A DNA stretch of 64,000 nt. Origin: Ailurus styani (taxonomy: Eukaryota > Chordata > Mammalia > Carnivora > Ailuridae). Where the stretch lies: assembly GCA_002007465.1 (NCBI GenBank), contig LNAC01000374.1, positions 1,224,949-1,288,948 on the forward strand, read 5' to 3'. Of the stretch, positions 23,728 to 33,587 are shown in pieces; position 1 is the first letter of the stretch, and each line of letters starts with the position of its first letter. The notes beneath the pieces were generated by a model, which had not been told where the DNA came from, ran no database searches, and worked only from the letters and a program-made list of their open reading frames with translations. Made by a program: the position numbers and the translations under genes.

Positions 23728-24004
23728 AAAGAAAACAAACATCTTTTGCTTCAATATTTTGGTCCTCATCTGCCATATTGGCCTAACGATCTTTGCTGGG
23801 AAAACATTTTGCTGTATTTTGATGATGTTGATAGACTTTGGAAGCATGAAAATCTCTAAAAAACACAGACGAAACTGTGAGATTTCAACTATATAGATGG
23901 CCAAGTCTTAGTTTAAAAATATGCTTCTTAAAAGTTCTTCAGAAAGATTGTTAAAAATCTCATCACAAGAAAAAACAAATTTATAACTAGATGTAGTAAT
24001 AGAT

Positions 24005-24240
24005 CTTACCTAGACTTGCCATGGTGATCATTTCACCATATATTATACATATATAGTATATATAATTATATATTACATACTTAACATATAATTATATATT
24101 TATATATATTTTATATACAATATATTATATAATATATAAATATGTATTTATATTAGGTATATATAAAATAGCATTATATATACATATGTAATAATTATGT
24201 TGTACACAAGTATAATGCTAACTATATCTCAATAAAAATC
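24005..24240 (+). mobile_element. L1 3' end with AT expansion, sense
   Basis: It begins CCATGGTGATCATTTCACCATATAT and ends ATTATGTTGTACACAAGTATAATGCTAACTATATCTCAATAAAAAT, both standard 3'-end text of old L1s. Between them about 150 bp of TA-rich sequence replaces the usual short ATATATACAT segment. Confidence 0.78.
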
Positions 24241-25089
24241 TGTCTTCCCCTATATTCATCATTAGCCAGGTTCTATCTTGAAAATGTATCTTGAATCTGA
24301 GAGCTTTCTTCAATTTCATTCTCATTATCACCATGGGAGTTGAGGTCACCCTCCTTTTCCCAGCCTCTTGACTAGTCTTCATGTTTGTGGTGGGCTCTCA
24401 TCAAACCTGCTCTACTCAGAACCTCCCGTGCATTGTAAATCAGGAGATGAATGATTGTATGGGCCCACAGATCAGTCTGTACTTCAAAGCTACGGTGTGA
24501 TTATATGATTTGTGAGCAAGTAACAGGATGTGATGGTGGCTTTTTCAGGAATTATACTTGGAGTCCAGATGCTAAATTCAGGTAACAGGTTTTGCTAATG
24601 GTGGTTTTTGCAACCATAAAAATTAATTTAGCTGGAATATAAGGTTGTTGTGGTTGGAGAATATGAAGTGGTAATATCCTTGGAATGTCCTAGCTTGGAA
24701 GCTTGGAATGTCCTGGAAAGGCCTGGAAGGGCCTAACTGTGGACAGATAGGTGATTACCATTGCCACCAACCAGGGACATTTAAATAAATGAGAGATTCA
24801 CTGAACATTCAATAGCCTAACATCCTCAGATGTCCCTTGTGGAAAAATGTATTCTTTGAGCTCATTAGAACAAAAAGTAATCTGTGTATATCAGAGTCCT
24901 CAGTTTCACCAATTCTCAAACTTAATCCTTGTGTCTACTAATTGAATGCTTTCGGTTTCTTCCATTCAATTCCTTCTTCACAGAGCCGAGAGAATAATTT
25001 TTTAATCACCAAAATCTAATTAGGGCATTTGTCTACTCTGAAAATGCAGACCTTTGATCTTAGGATATTTTTCACCCCTTTCTTACTGC
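24241..25089. other. Unassigned DNA
   Basis: No gene or named repeat. A 13-bp unit CTTGGAATGTCCT occurs twice 23 bp apart (24679 and 24702). Confidence 0.5.
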
Positions 25090-25239
25090 TCAAGCTTCTT
25101 TTCTACTTCCTTCTCTTTCACACTTTAAAATTCAGCTATAGAAAATTATGGTTAAGTCCTGGAATATGACTTGATCTCTCCAGCCACTGGAATTTTGTAC
25201 AGACTGTGTTGTCCTTGCCTGGAATATGGTTTTCTAAAC
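25090..25239 (+). mobile_element. L2 fragment, first segment (nest host)
   Basis: GTACAGACTGTGTTGTCCTTGCCTGGAATATGGTTTTC corresponds to the L2 block CACATGCTGTTCCCTCTGCCTGGAATGC. It is the first of three L2 segments that continue at 25609 and 26712. The start is approximate. Confidence 0.55.
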
Positions 25240-25608
25240 TGCTAAGGATTGAGTGTATCTTCCCCAAATTAATATGCTGAAACTCAAATGATAGCATTTG
25301 GAGAGGGAGGCTTTTAGGAGGTAATTAGTGTTAGATTAGGTCATGAGAATGGAGCCATCATGAAGATACTGATGTCCTTAAAAAAAGAGGAAAAGACATG
25401 TGACATGTCTCTCTCCATGTGTACCCCTTGAAGGAAGGCCGTTTGAGGGCTTATCCAAGAAGAGGGCTCTCACAAAGAACCAGACCATGCTGGTACCCTG
25501 ATCTTGGAGTTCCAGCTTCCAGAGCTGTTAGAAAGGTTTGTTGTTTAAGCCACCCCATAGCCAATACCTATGGGTATTCTGTTATAGGAGCCCAAAAAGA
25601 CCAAGACA
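25240..25608 (+). mobile_element. Solo MST/THE1-type LTR (ERVL-MaLR), sense
   Basis: It starts TGCTAAGGATTGAGTGTATCTTCCCC and runs through AGGTCATGAGAATGGAGCCATCATGAA, CATGCTGGTACCCTGATCTTGGAGTTCCAGC and GTTGTTTAAGCCACCCCATAG, ending CCAAGACA. This is the MST LTR order throughout. A 5-bp target duplication (TAAAC at 25235-25239, CAAAC at 25609-25613) fits an ERV-class insertion. No internal region is present, so it is a solo LTR inside an L2. Confidence 0.87.
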
Positions 25609-25683
25609 CAAACCATGCCTATCAGCTTAATTCCTGTCCATCTATCAGGTTTTCCCTGATAGATTGTTTCCTTGAAAATGCCT
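25609..25683 (+). mobile_element. L2 fragment, second segment
   Basis: CAGCTTAATTCCTGTCCATCTATCAGGTTTTCCCTGA fits the L2 block CAGCTCAAATGTCACCTCC...CCTTCCCTGACC that follows the first segment. It is short and diverged, and is supported by its position in the nest. Confidence 0.5.
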
Positions 25684-26711
25684 TTTTTTTAAATTGAAGT
25701 ATAGTTGACAGACAATATTATGTTAGTTTCAAGTACACAACATAATGATTTGACAAGTCTATACCTTATGCCATGCTCGCCGCGAGGGTAGCTACCATCT
25801 GTCACCATACATCAATTCTAATACCATTGGCTGCATTCCCTATGCTGTACCTTTATCGCCATGACTTCTTTCATTCCATAAGTGGAATCCTCTGTTTCCC
25901 ACTCCCTTTCACCCATTTTGCTCATCCCCCTACCCACCTCCCCTCTGGCAATTACTAGTTTGTTCTGTGTATTTACAGGTCTGTTTCTGCTTTTTGTTTG
26001 CTTGTTTGTTCGTTTGTGTTTTTTTTTAGCTTCCACCTCTGAGTGAAATCATATGGTATTTGTCTTCCTCAGTCTGACTGTTTCACTTAGCATAATACCC
26101 TCTAGGCCCATCCATGTTTTTGCAAATGGCTGAGTAATATTCTATTATATATGTATATGTGTCTTTTTATGGTTAAGTACTAGTCTATTATATAGGTATA
26201 TGCATATGAATATGTGTATTATATACGTGACATCTTCTTTATCCATTCATCAATCAATGGATACTTGGGTTTTGCTTCCATATCTTGGCTGTGGTAAATA
26301 ATGCTGTAATAGGGCGCCTGGGTGGCTCAGTGGGTTAAAGCCTCTGCTTTCGGCTCAGGTCATGATCCCAGGGTCCTGGGATCGAGGCCCACATCGGGCT
26401 CTCTGCTCAGCAGGGAGCTTGCTTCCTCCTCTCCCTGTCTCTCTGCCTCTCTGCCTACTTGTAATCTCTCTCTCTGTGTCAAATAAATAAATAAAATATT
26501 TAAAAAAAATAATGCTGTAATAAACATAGGAGTGCATATATCTTTTTGAATTAGTGCTTTCATTTTCTTTGGGTAGATACCCAGTAGTAGAATTACTGAA
26601 TCATATGCTATTTTTATTTTTAATTTTTGAAGAAACACCATACAGTTTTCCACAATGGCTGCACCAGTTTACATTCCCACCAGTAGTGCATGAACGTTCC
26701 TTTTTCTCCTG
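25684..26711 (-). mobile_element. L1, antisense, 5'-truncated, with nested SINE
   Basis: T-rich start, then antisense 3' UTR (ATTGAAGTATAGTTGACAGACAATATTATG...), the GGTATTTGTCTTCCTCAGTCTGA block, CATCCATGTTTTTGCAAATGGCTGAG, and CCACAATGGCTGCACCAGTTTACATTCCCACCAG, ending in the distal ORF2 region. The young SINE at 26311-26506 interrupts it. A rough target duplication (CCTGATAGATTGTTT left, CCTGAGATGTTTTT right) fits its position inside the L2. Confidence 0.88.
26311..26506 (+). mobile_element. Can-SINE, young class, nested in L1
   Basis: Full-length sense SINE with head GGGCGCCTGGGTGGCTCAG and the GTGGGTTAAAGCC form. The 15-bp target duplication AAATAATGCTGTAAT is exact at 26296-26310 and 26507-26521. 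It is the innermost and youngest layer of the nest. Confidence 0.96.
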
Positions 26712-26975
26712 AGATGTTTTTATGATTCCTCTAGTCTGGGTTGGTTATTCTTCCTAAGTGTCTCCATAACACCTTATACTTCACTTTCATGTGGTTACCA
26801 TGCTATATCATAAAATCTTATTTACTGTTTTGTATCTTCTACTTGACCATAAACTCTGTGGTGGCAGACATTGTGTCCAGCTTGTTTGCAGTTTTACCCT
26901 TAGCTTGTAGCAGGTGGTAATAAATATTAATAAATTAGCAAATATTGGCTGGATGAATGAATAAATTAGGTAGCA
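26712..26975 (+). mobile_element. L2 fragment, third segment and 3' end
   Basis: CTCTAGTCTGGGTTGGTTATTC, ACACCTTATACTTCACTTTCATG, TTGACCATAAACTCTGTGGTGGCAGACATTGTG and GTAATAAATATTAATAAATTAGCAAATATTGGCTGGATGAATGAATAAA follow the L2 3' end in order. It continues the two earlier segments across the MST LTR and L1 insertions. Confidence 0.78.
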
Positions 26976-27027
26976 AGAAGAAGCAATTTAAGAAATCAGT
27001 CAAGCAAACAAAAACAACAAAAGAAAC

Positions 27028-27194
27028 TTTTTTTTTTTTTTTTAACTTATGATGCTCTTTATCTTAGAAGTAGCTACATTCTTACATTTGAAAGGACAAC
27101 TTTTACTTGGCTTTGGTCAGATGAAGTCGTTGGCTGGTGAATTTGTCATGACCTGTCTGACTCATTTTAATTTCTTGTCCTTGTTTTCTGCAAA
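27028..27194 (-). pseudogene. Possible 5'-truncated processed retrocopy, parent unknown
   Basis: A T16 run (27028-27043) precedes about 150 bp that match no repeat I know. On minus this reads as an mRNA-like 3' end with a poly-A tail; an AGATAAAG sequence lies about 20 bases before the tail as a possible weak polyadenylation signal. One minus frame ends SQRLHLTKAK then a stop. I could not identify a parent gene, and any flanking target duplication is at best short and A-rich. It could instead be an unrecognised SINE-like element. Confidence 0.35.
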
Positions 27195-28789
27195 GACAAA
27201 AAAAAAATCCCTTTAAAATCCTAGCAGTTTAAAAACCCAGTAATAGAAGAACTTAATAGACAGTGTCTTCCAACAACTATATTTGTATATACATTAGGTG
27301 CTTACCCTTTGCAAGCTTAGGGATTCACAGGGCCTGCAACTGATTATATTAATCCAAGCTATAATCATTTCCTTTGGCATAAATAAAGTCAAGCAGTTAG
27401 TAAGAGGCCAAAGGCCCTCGCAGCCATTTTAGTACAATTTGGATGGATGCAGATGAAATTACAGAGTCACATTTTATTTGTTGGCTGCTGTCCCAATTAT
27501 GAGCTTAGTCACATCAGAGAGTTCAGAGAGATCAGGAATGGGGTGGGGAGAGGATGCACCGTTCTCAGTAATTATCCCATGACAGGACTGGCTTTCATTT
27601 GGTCTGACCAACATAGAGATTAACTCTAGACCTCTGACCGTCTGATCCGATGTGGATTAAAAAATTCTCCGATCTTCCAAAAACATTCATTATATTCTCT
27701 TTAAAAAGTTTAACACTTACGCAGCTGGTGATGAGGGTGGGGGTGTTGGGAAGAGATAGGATCGGGAGAATGGCTGATTCAGATGCTGCAATTATTTTGG
27801 GACTGGAAACAGAATTGAAATGACCCAGATGGTTAGCCTAATGAAGCCGAACCAAAATTTATGCCAAGAGGAGTCAGAGCCACGTTTCTGTTTCTCTGTG
27901 AGAGGGAATATGTACGTGTGTGTGTTTGTGTGTGTGTGTGCATGAGGACAAGTGGGCATGCATGATTGATTTTGGCTGGAGAGGGCTTGGGGTTATAGGA
28001 ATAAAAGTGTGGCAGGCCAAGATGAATGTGCATAGGAAAGAAATCACAACAAAACACAAAGCCTTTTCCTGCTATGGTCTGGCCTCAGGCAGGCCTGCTC
28101 CCTCTCAGTTGCACCAGTGTGGAAAATCCTCTTTCCTTTGGCTTTTAAAAGAGACCATATTTCCTGGGAGTGTATGGTGCCTTTTGGATAAGGTGCTTAA
28201 GGTAGATCAAGCAGAGCAGGGGACGTCCATGCTGCTGCCTTGTGCCAGGGCATTTGTCCAAAACTCTATCGCTAGCAAAAAACATATTGGGCTACGTGCC
28301 TCTGTGACTGCTACTCTCTCCTTGACTGTGGACTTTGGTTTATTCACCTACATGAACCCACATGCCTGCCGCAGCGCTAGGAGGCAAAGGGTGAGGACAG
28401 GGCTCAAGGCCAAGTCTGTGTCTGCCTGGGTTTTGGAGCCATAAAAGGGTTTTTAATTTTAATTAAAGTAGTTAAGATATGTAAATCTTGAGGACACTGC
28501 CTGGTATGTAGGATATAGTCATTACATTTTAGCTATAGTATTATTATTTTTTTGTTATTTATTTAATATCTTAGCTGTGGGATTTGCTGTGTTTGTCATT
28601 CAGAGAGGACTCCAGTGAACATGAAGAGCCGTGAGCTTTTTGTTGGCCAAGAAAGGAGACGGACTTAAGAACTGATATGGCAACTATGCCACCTTGTATA
28701 ATTGGGAATAAGCCTTAGTTTCCTTAGCTGTAAAATAAAATCAGGATGGGGCAGAGTATCCCTAGAATGGCCCCCTCAGTAGGGGGAAA
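27195..28789. other. Unassigned DNA
   Basis: It contains a TG-rich simple tract at about 27913-27942. A 174-codon plus frame at 27920-28444 starts inside that TG tract and shows no domain; I do not call it a gene. Confidence 0.5.
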
Positions 28790-28895
28790 TCACATTTATT
28801 GCCTACAGGTCTATGTGTTATGACTGTGTGTGGGGACTTTGCATATATCAGCTCCTTTAATCCTCACAACGTACTTTTGAATTTAGCTTTAGGAG
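28790..28895 (-). mobile_element. MIR/L2-like fragment, antisense
   Basis: CACATTTATTGCCTACAGGTCTATG...TTGCATATATCAGCTCCTTTAATCCTCACAACG matches the antisense MIR 3' block (TTACATGTATTATCTCATTTAATCCTCACAAC). Confidence 0.6.
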
Positions 28896-28929
28896 AATGA
28901 AATTCACAGAACCCAAGAACATTACAAAA

Positions 28930-29185
28930 TAGAAATGATTTTTATTTACTGAGTGCCTCATGTGCCAAGCTCTCTGCATACCATATATCATTCCCTCATG
29001 ATCACCCTACTGGTTATATTGTTATTATCCAGACCTGTAAGTGAGACAAGTATGGCTTAGACAGACTCAATAATCCTGATTCATGAAGATCACAAAGCCA
29101 GTAAGTGCTAGAGCAGAGATTTGAACTCGTGTCTCCTCAATTCATAAATCCACGCTCTTACTATTAAAATAGAGCTGCTTTGTGA
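28930..29185 (-). mobile_element. MIR, antisense, nearly full length
   Basis: TTTTTATTTACTGAGTGCCTCATGTGCCAAGCTCT, a degenerate core, AAGATCACAAAGCCAGTAAGTGCTAGAGCAGAGATTTGAACTC, and CACGCTCTTACTATTAAAATAGAGCTGC follow antisense MIR from tail to tRNA-like head. Confidence 0.88.
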
Positions 29186-29839
29186 GGTTGCCTTCCTATT
29201 AAGTCACATCGGATCTAATCGTACTTGAATGAATCTAAGATGCACTTGCTTGATAATAAATTCTACTGACACTGCTCAAGAGCTAAGGGAATAAAAAGTG
29301 TCCTAGGGAAAATCATGCTTCAAAAAGCACAGCTTGCCATATGTGCAGAGGAGAGGAAATTGAATGAGAAGAAACCAAATTGGTGAGCGCTTCCAAAGAC
29401 ACAGTGATATAAACAATTTCTAAACTAGAGATACGATGTGGTATTGGCCCCAGTGTGAATGCGTATGTACGTGTTGGGGAAAGAGAGAGACTCAGACAGT
29501 AGAGGTCTGGACCCTTGTCTCACAGGACAGAGCAGAGGCTGCTGCTCATGTGGGCTTTCCATGCGTGCCGACGGGGATAAAGTCATGGGTGGGCAGTGGG
29601 AATGGGGAGAATGACCAACCCGTATATGGCCTATGGTTTGGTGGGCACTGCTGTGTGGATTCTCACTCTGGCCTTGTATTTGGGAAGGGATTGCTTAGGG
29701 AAATGTACTGGGAGCGGGAGGGAGGCAGGATTTTCCCTTTTTGTTTACATGCAGAGTCCCTGGCTCCAGCTAATGACTTGCTGGTAATGGCAGTATATGT
29801 CTCGTGGACAAGGTAGCACACGGAAGCTTCAATTCTGTC
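29186..29839. other. Unassigned DNA
   Basis: No repeat named. A 126-codon plus frame at 29436-29816 overlaps other frames and has no domain. Confidence 0.5.
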
Positions 29840-29990
29840 TTGTTTCTTGTTCTGTAACCCCAAGCAAGTCATTCCACCTCCTGAACTCTGAGGATCACAG
29901 TGACCACCTACCTCACAGGGACTCTGTAAGGAATGGACAATAAACACGAAGATAAGTGCCACATAAATGCTAAGTAATGCTATTAACCCT
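29840..29990 (+). mobile_element. MIR fragment, sense
   Basis: TGTAACCCCAAGCAAGTCATTCCACCTCC, then ACCTACCTCACAGGGACTCTGTAAGGAATGGACAATAAACACG and GTGCCACATAAATGCTAAGTAATG match the MIR core and 3' half. Confidence 0.75.
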
Positions 29991-30979
29991 TCCCTGGACA
30001 GTGGTGTGCCTATCTAATTTGCTAAATCTCTCCTGAGTACAGGACCTTAGGATTGGATGTTCTTGCAAAAAGAGTTTACACCACAAAGCAGATCACGTTA
30101 GGAGGCTGGCTCCAAGAATGGTGAATACACGGAAAGAGAGAAGACTAATAAGTTATTATTAACTCAGTCTTCTGTGCTCTGGGGTTTGCACACATTACAT
30201 TGCACTTCAGTGCCTTTCTGTTTAAAAGTCCCTTTCTCAGAGTGCAAATCTCTACCTGCTTTTATCTTTCTACACAAAACTGGATTCTGAACCCTGGAAT
30301 ATAAGTTTTGCGCAAGTGCTGGAAGTACTGAATCAGGAGAGTGGATGTTTTTACCCAGTCTTTCTGTGTGCTTGGTTCAGATAGAATTGCTCAACTGTTG
30401 GCAGTGATCCATGAAGCCTCTGGCTACCCTGGGTTCCTAAATGGTTTTGAAAACTGCTGGAAACCATCGCAGCGTGCAGCAGAAGGGAAACAGCATATTT
30501 GTTGCAGGGGGATTTGGGGTTCAAGCTGCTGGCTCTTCCTCATACCAGTCACACTCACAATGGCTTTGGGCAACAAGACTTGACTTCTAAATTTCTAGGT
30601 TATATGTTGATAGCAAAAAATGCCTTCTCTAGAGGGATTCTGTTGCGTCAATCTCTCATACACAAATGATGAAGCAGTTTCAACCAAAATTTTAATTCAT
30701 TCATTCCTTCATTTGACGTATGTCGTTAACTTTTAGAAGAGAGTTAAGGGTTCCAGTTGACTATATGATGTCTGATTAGCTGTTTTAAAATTAGAATTGG
30801 GACAGACTTTGTCTTTGCTTTCAAATGGGACTCCTTGGTCTGGTTTTCAGAGTTTGAGATTTGTTACTTCTGGAAACTTTCTTGTCCTGGTCTCCCTGAT
30901 ACCACACTCTCCTGGTCTTTTGTTGAATTCCTTGGCAATTTTTTGTCAGTTTCTTTTTCCTCTGCAGGACCTTTAAACT
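29991..30979. other. Unassigned DNA
   Basis: No gene or repeat recognised. Confidence 0.5.
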
Positions 30980-31520
30980 TTGAATTGATTTAGTTAATGC
31001 CTGCTCCTTGATCCTCTTCTCTTTTTGAACCCTCTTTTATTAAAATATTGGGAGATCATTAAATATTGATAACTCTGAAATATATATCTCAACTCTGAAC
31101 CCTGCTTTGATTTTCAGATATATATATCTGATTCTCTTTCTGATTCTCCACTTGGAGATGGAATTGAAACTTTCAGATTAACAAGCTGAGAACTGAACTT
31201 TTGATTTCTCCTCCTCCAAACCTGCCTCTCTCCCAGTCCTTAATGGGGACACCATCCATTTGGTTGTTCAGGACAAGTACTTAAGAAGTTTCCCAGATTG
31301 CTCTTTCCTTTACGTTCCTGCCTGACCCATCGACAAGTCCTAGAAGTGTTGAATCCCAGCTCTTCTTACCAGCTACACTACTATTAGCGTGGTTAGAGCC
31401 ATGGTTTTCTTATTCAGGCTACATTGCAATGGCCTCCTAAATGATATCTCTGCACCGGTCTTGTCTCCTACAGTTTATTCCCCATATGGCACGAGGTCCA
31501 TGGAATGTATTACTTATGTT
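30980..31520. mobile_element. Probable old interspersed repeat, family unresolved
   Basis: The tract AACCTGCCTCTCTCCCAGTCC...CATTTGGTTGTTCAGGACAAG...GACCCATCGACAAGTCCTAG...GCTACATTGCAATGGCCTCCTAAATGATATCTCTGC resembles a common mammalian repeat (blocks like ATCCAATCCATCAGCAAATCCTG and TTACTGCAATAGCCTCCTAACTGGTCTCCCTGC). I cannot name the family. Confidence 0.45.
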
Positions 31521-31529
31521 TTTTATTCA

Positions 31530-31650
31530 TTTCTATTTCATAGATGAAGACACTAAAAGGAAGTGATTGACTTGTTTCAGATCATACAAGCCTAAGGATG
31601 GACAAAGGACTAGAATCCAGTTCTCCATAGCCCTCAAACAGTTAAACTTT
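31530..31650 (-). mobile_element. MIR-like fragment, antisense
   Basis: ATTTCATAGATGAAGACACTAAAAGGAAGTGATTGACTTGTTTCAGATCATACAAGCC...GGACTAGAATCCAGTTCTCC matches a diverged antisense MIR core and head. Confidence 0.5.
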
Positions 31651-31729
31651 GAATGATTTCAATCCCACCACTTAATCATTTAAATTAGAAAATCAAAATT
31701 TAAGATTCTACTAATAGCAACTTATATAT

Positions 31730-31985
31730 ATATACAAGTGTTATTATGTAGCACTTATTCTGTACCAGGCAGAGTCAGTTCCAAGGGTTTACTTAATTAG
31801 GCTCATTAATCTTACATTAACCCGATGAACCATAAGCTATTATAATTGCTGTCTAAAGATGAGGAAACTGAGGCACAGAGCTGTTGAGTGTCCTGCCCAG
31901 GTTATGCAGGCAGCAGAGGGACATTCGAACCCAGGCATCTGGTTCTAGAGTCGTGCCCTTAACTGCTGTGTTCTACTGACCCTCT
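31730..31985 (-). mobile_element. MIR, antisense, nearly full length
   Basis: GTAGCACTTATTCTGTACCAGGCAGAG, GATGAGGAAACTGAGGCACAGAGCTGTTGAGTGTCCTGCCCAGG, and ATTCGAACCCAGGCATCTGGTTCTAGAGTCGTGCCCTTAACTGCTGTG give the antisense MIR order with a well-preserved core. Confidence 0.92.
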
Positions 31986-33348
31986 GCTGCAGCTGTACGT
32001 TTGATCCAATGTGATCCATTAGTCTGTTTGGGGTATTTTTCTTTTTAGACATTAGTTATTTTATCTGTTAAATGAATTAACTATAATAACAAAAAGTATT
32101 CATTACTTTACCAGTTGTTTCTCAGGTATAGCAAAGAGGTGCACTGAAGTAGCTTTTAGATTTTTTTTTTTATATACATACATGTGATTTTTGGGCCTAC
32201 ATTTTTTAGCTACAGGTGATATTTACCCCAGGGACAGACTCAAAATGAACTCCCAAATTGCCTCAAATATTTTCTATTTGGTAACACTTCCCCAGAAGGT
32301 TCTGCCCTGAAAGCTGCTACGTGAAACTGCAAATCCTATCAGGTCCCAAAGGGGCTGCTCGCGGTTTAAAAAATCATCCACCTCTCTCTCTTGCACCTGT
32401 GCTATGCTTGGTAGATTTATTTAGTCAGGGAAAACTTCAAAAAGGATTGGCAATTTGAACTGAGTCCTGATGAGCTGAAAGAATTTTGAATATTGAAAAG
32501 GGGAGGTTTCACTCATGCCAACTTCACATTGTGGGATGTAAGGAAACAACAAGCCTGTTTGCAATTTAATTTAATGATTGTGATGTTAATTTCTTTGTGT
32601 CTCAAAGGTGAGACGTTGTATTGTTTGCCTGGGTAATCTGTAATGTAACATCACCCAGGAACAGAATTCTGCTTCCTTTCACTCCCCGGACTGCCTCTTC
32701 AACCCCTCTACCTTTGTGAATAATTCTTTGTTGATAAGGGACTCATTATCATTATTGATTAAACTTTGCCATCTCTGATGTCGGCAAATACCTTGCTCAT
32801 TTTAATCTGTCTCAAAGCATGTTTTATGCTTACTATGTTTTAATTTGTCCCTAGATTGTATTTGCCTGATGCTGGTATAAAGATTGAGGACTCTCGTGAG
32901 GCATTTTGTGTGCAGATATATGACGGTCCTGAAGGATAAGCTTGGAGACTCGCAAACAGAACTTCTTGGCGACAACCTCCCTCCCTGGCTGTTGCCTTGA
33001 AACTAGACTCATAAACTAAGCAGGGGATAAAGTTCTATAGTAAAACCTTTAATCCACTTACATCTTTAACTCAGGGGTTATTTTTTTTTACCTCAATCCT
33101 TAACATTTTCCTCTCCCTGTGATGCTCTATTGTTCTACTGACCTCTACAAATATCAACTCTGTTAGATTTTTGGTGAGTTCAAAGTTTTGTCAAATGCTA
33201 CAAAGATGATAGTTTCATAATATTTTGAAATAATTCCACATTCACAGACAAGTTGCAAGCCTGGAAAAACAAATTCCTGTGTCTTTATCATTCAGATGCC
33301 CCAATTGTTATCATTTTACTGCATTTGCTGCTTGACATGATGCTAATT
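31986..33348. other. Unassigned DNA
   Basis: No named repeat or gene. A T-run with TATA-rich flank lies at 32160-32185. Confidence 0.5.
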
Positions 33349-33356
33349 TGAAATGA

Positions 33357-33579
33357 GTATTTATTTTTTAATTTTTAAAAACTTTTTATTTATTTATTTG
33401 ACACAGAGAGCTAGAGAGCGCAAGTCGGGGGCAGGGGGGAGCAGAGAAGCAGCAGAGAGAGAGGGGGAAGCAGGCTCCCTGCTGAGTAGGGAGCCTGATG
33501 TGGGCTCCATCCCAGGACCTTGGAATCATGACCTGAGCCGCAGGCAGAAACTTAACATACTGAAGCACCCAGGCGCCCC
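33357..33579 (-). mobile_element. Can-SINE, intermediate class, antisense
   Basis: Antisense SINE with head GGGGCGCCTGGGTGCTTCAG, a purine-rich tract, and tail AAATAAATAAATAAAAAG on minus. An eight-base match, TGAAATGA at 33349-33356 and 33580-33587, is the likely target duplication. The head form (TATGTTAAGTTTCTGCC) is diverged. Confidence 0.9.
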
Positions 33580-33587
33580 TGAAATGA

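Noticed and set aside
27920..28444. 174-codon open frame on plus
   Set aside because: It starts inside a TG repeat that supplies the CVCVC start, and no domain is visible.
29436..29816. 126-codon open frame on plus
   Set aside because: Overlaps 63- and 99-codon frames in other phases. No domain or exon-like boundaries.
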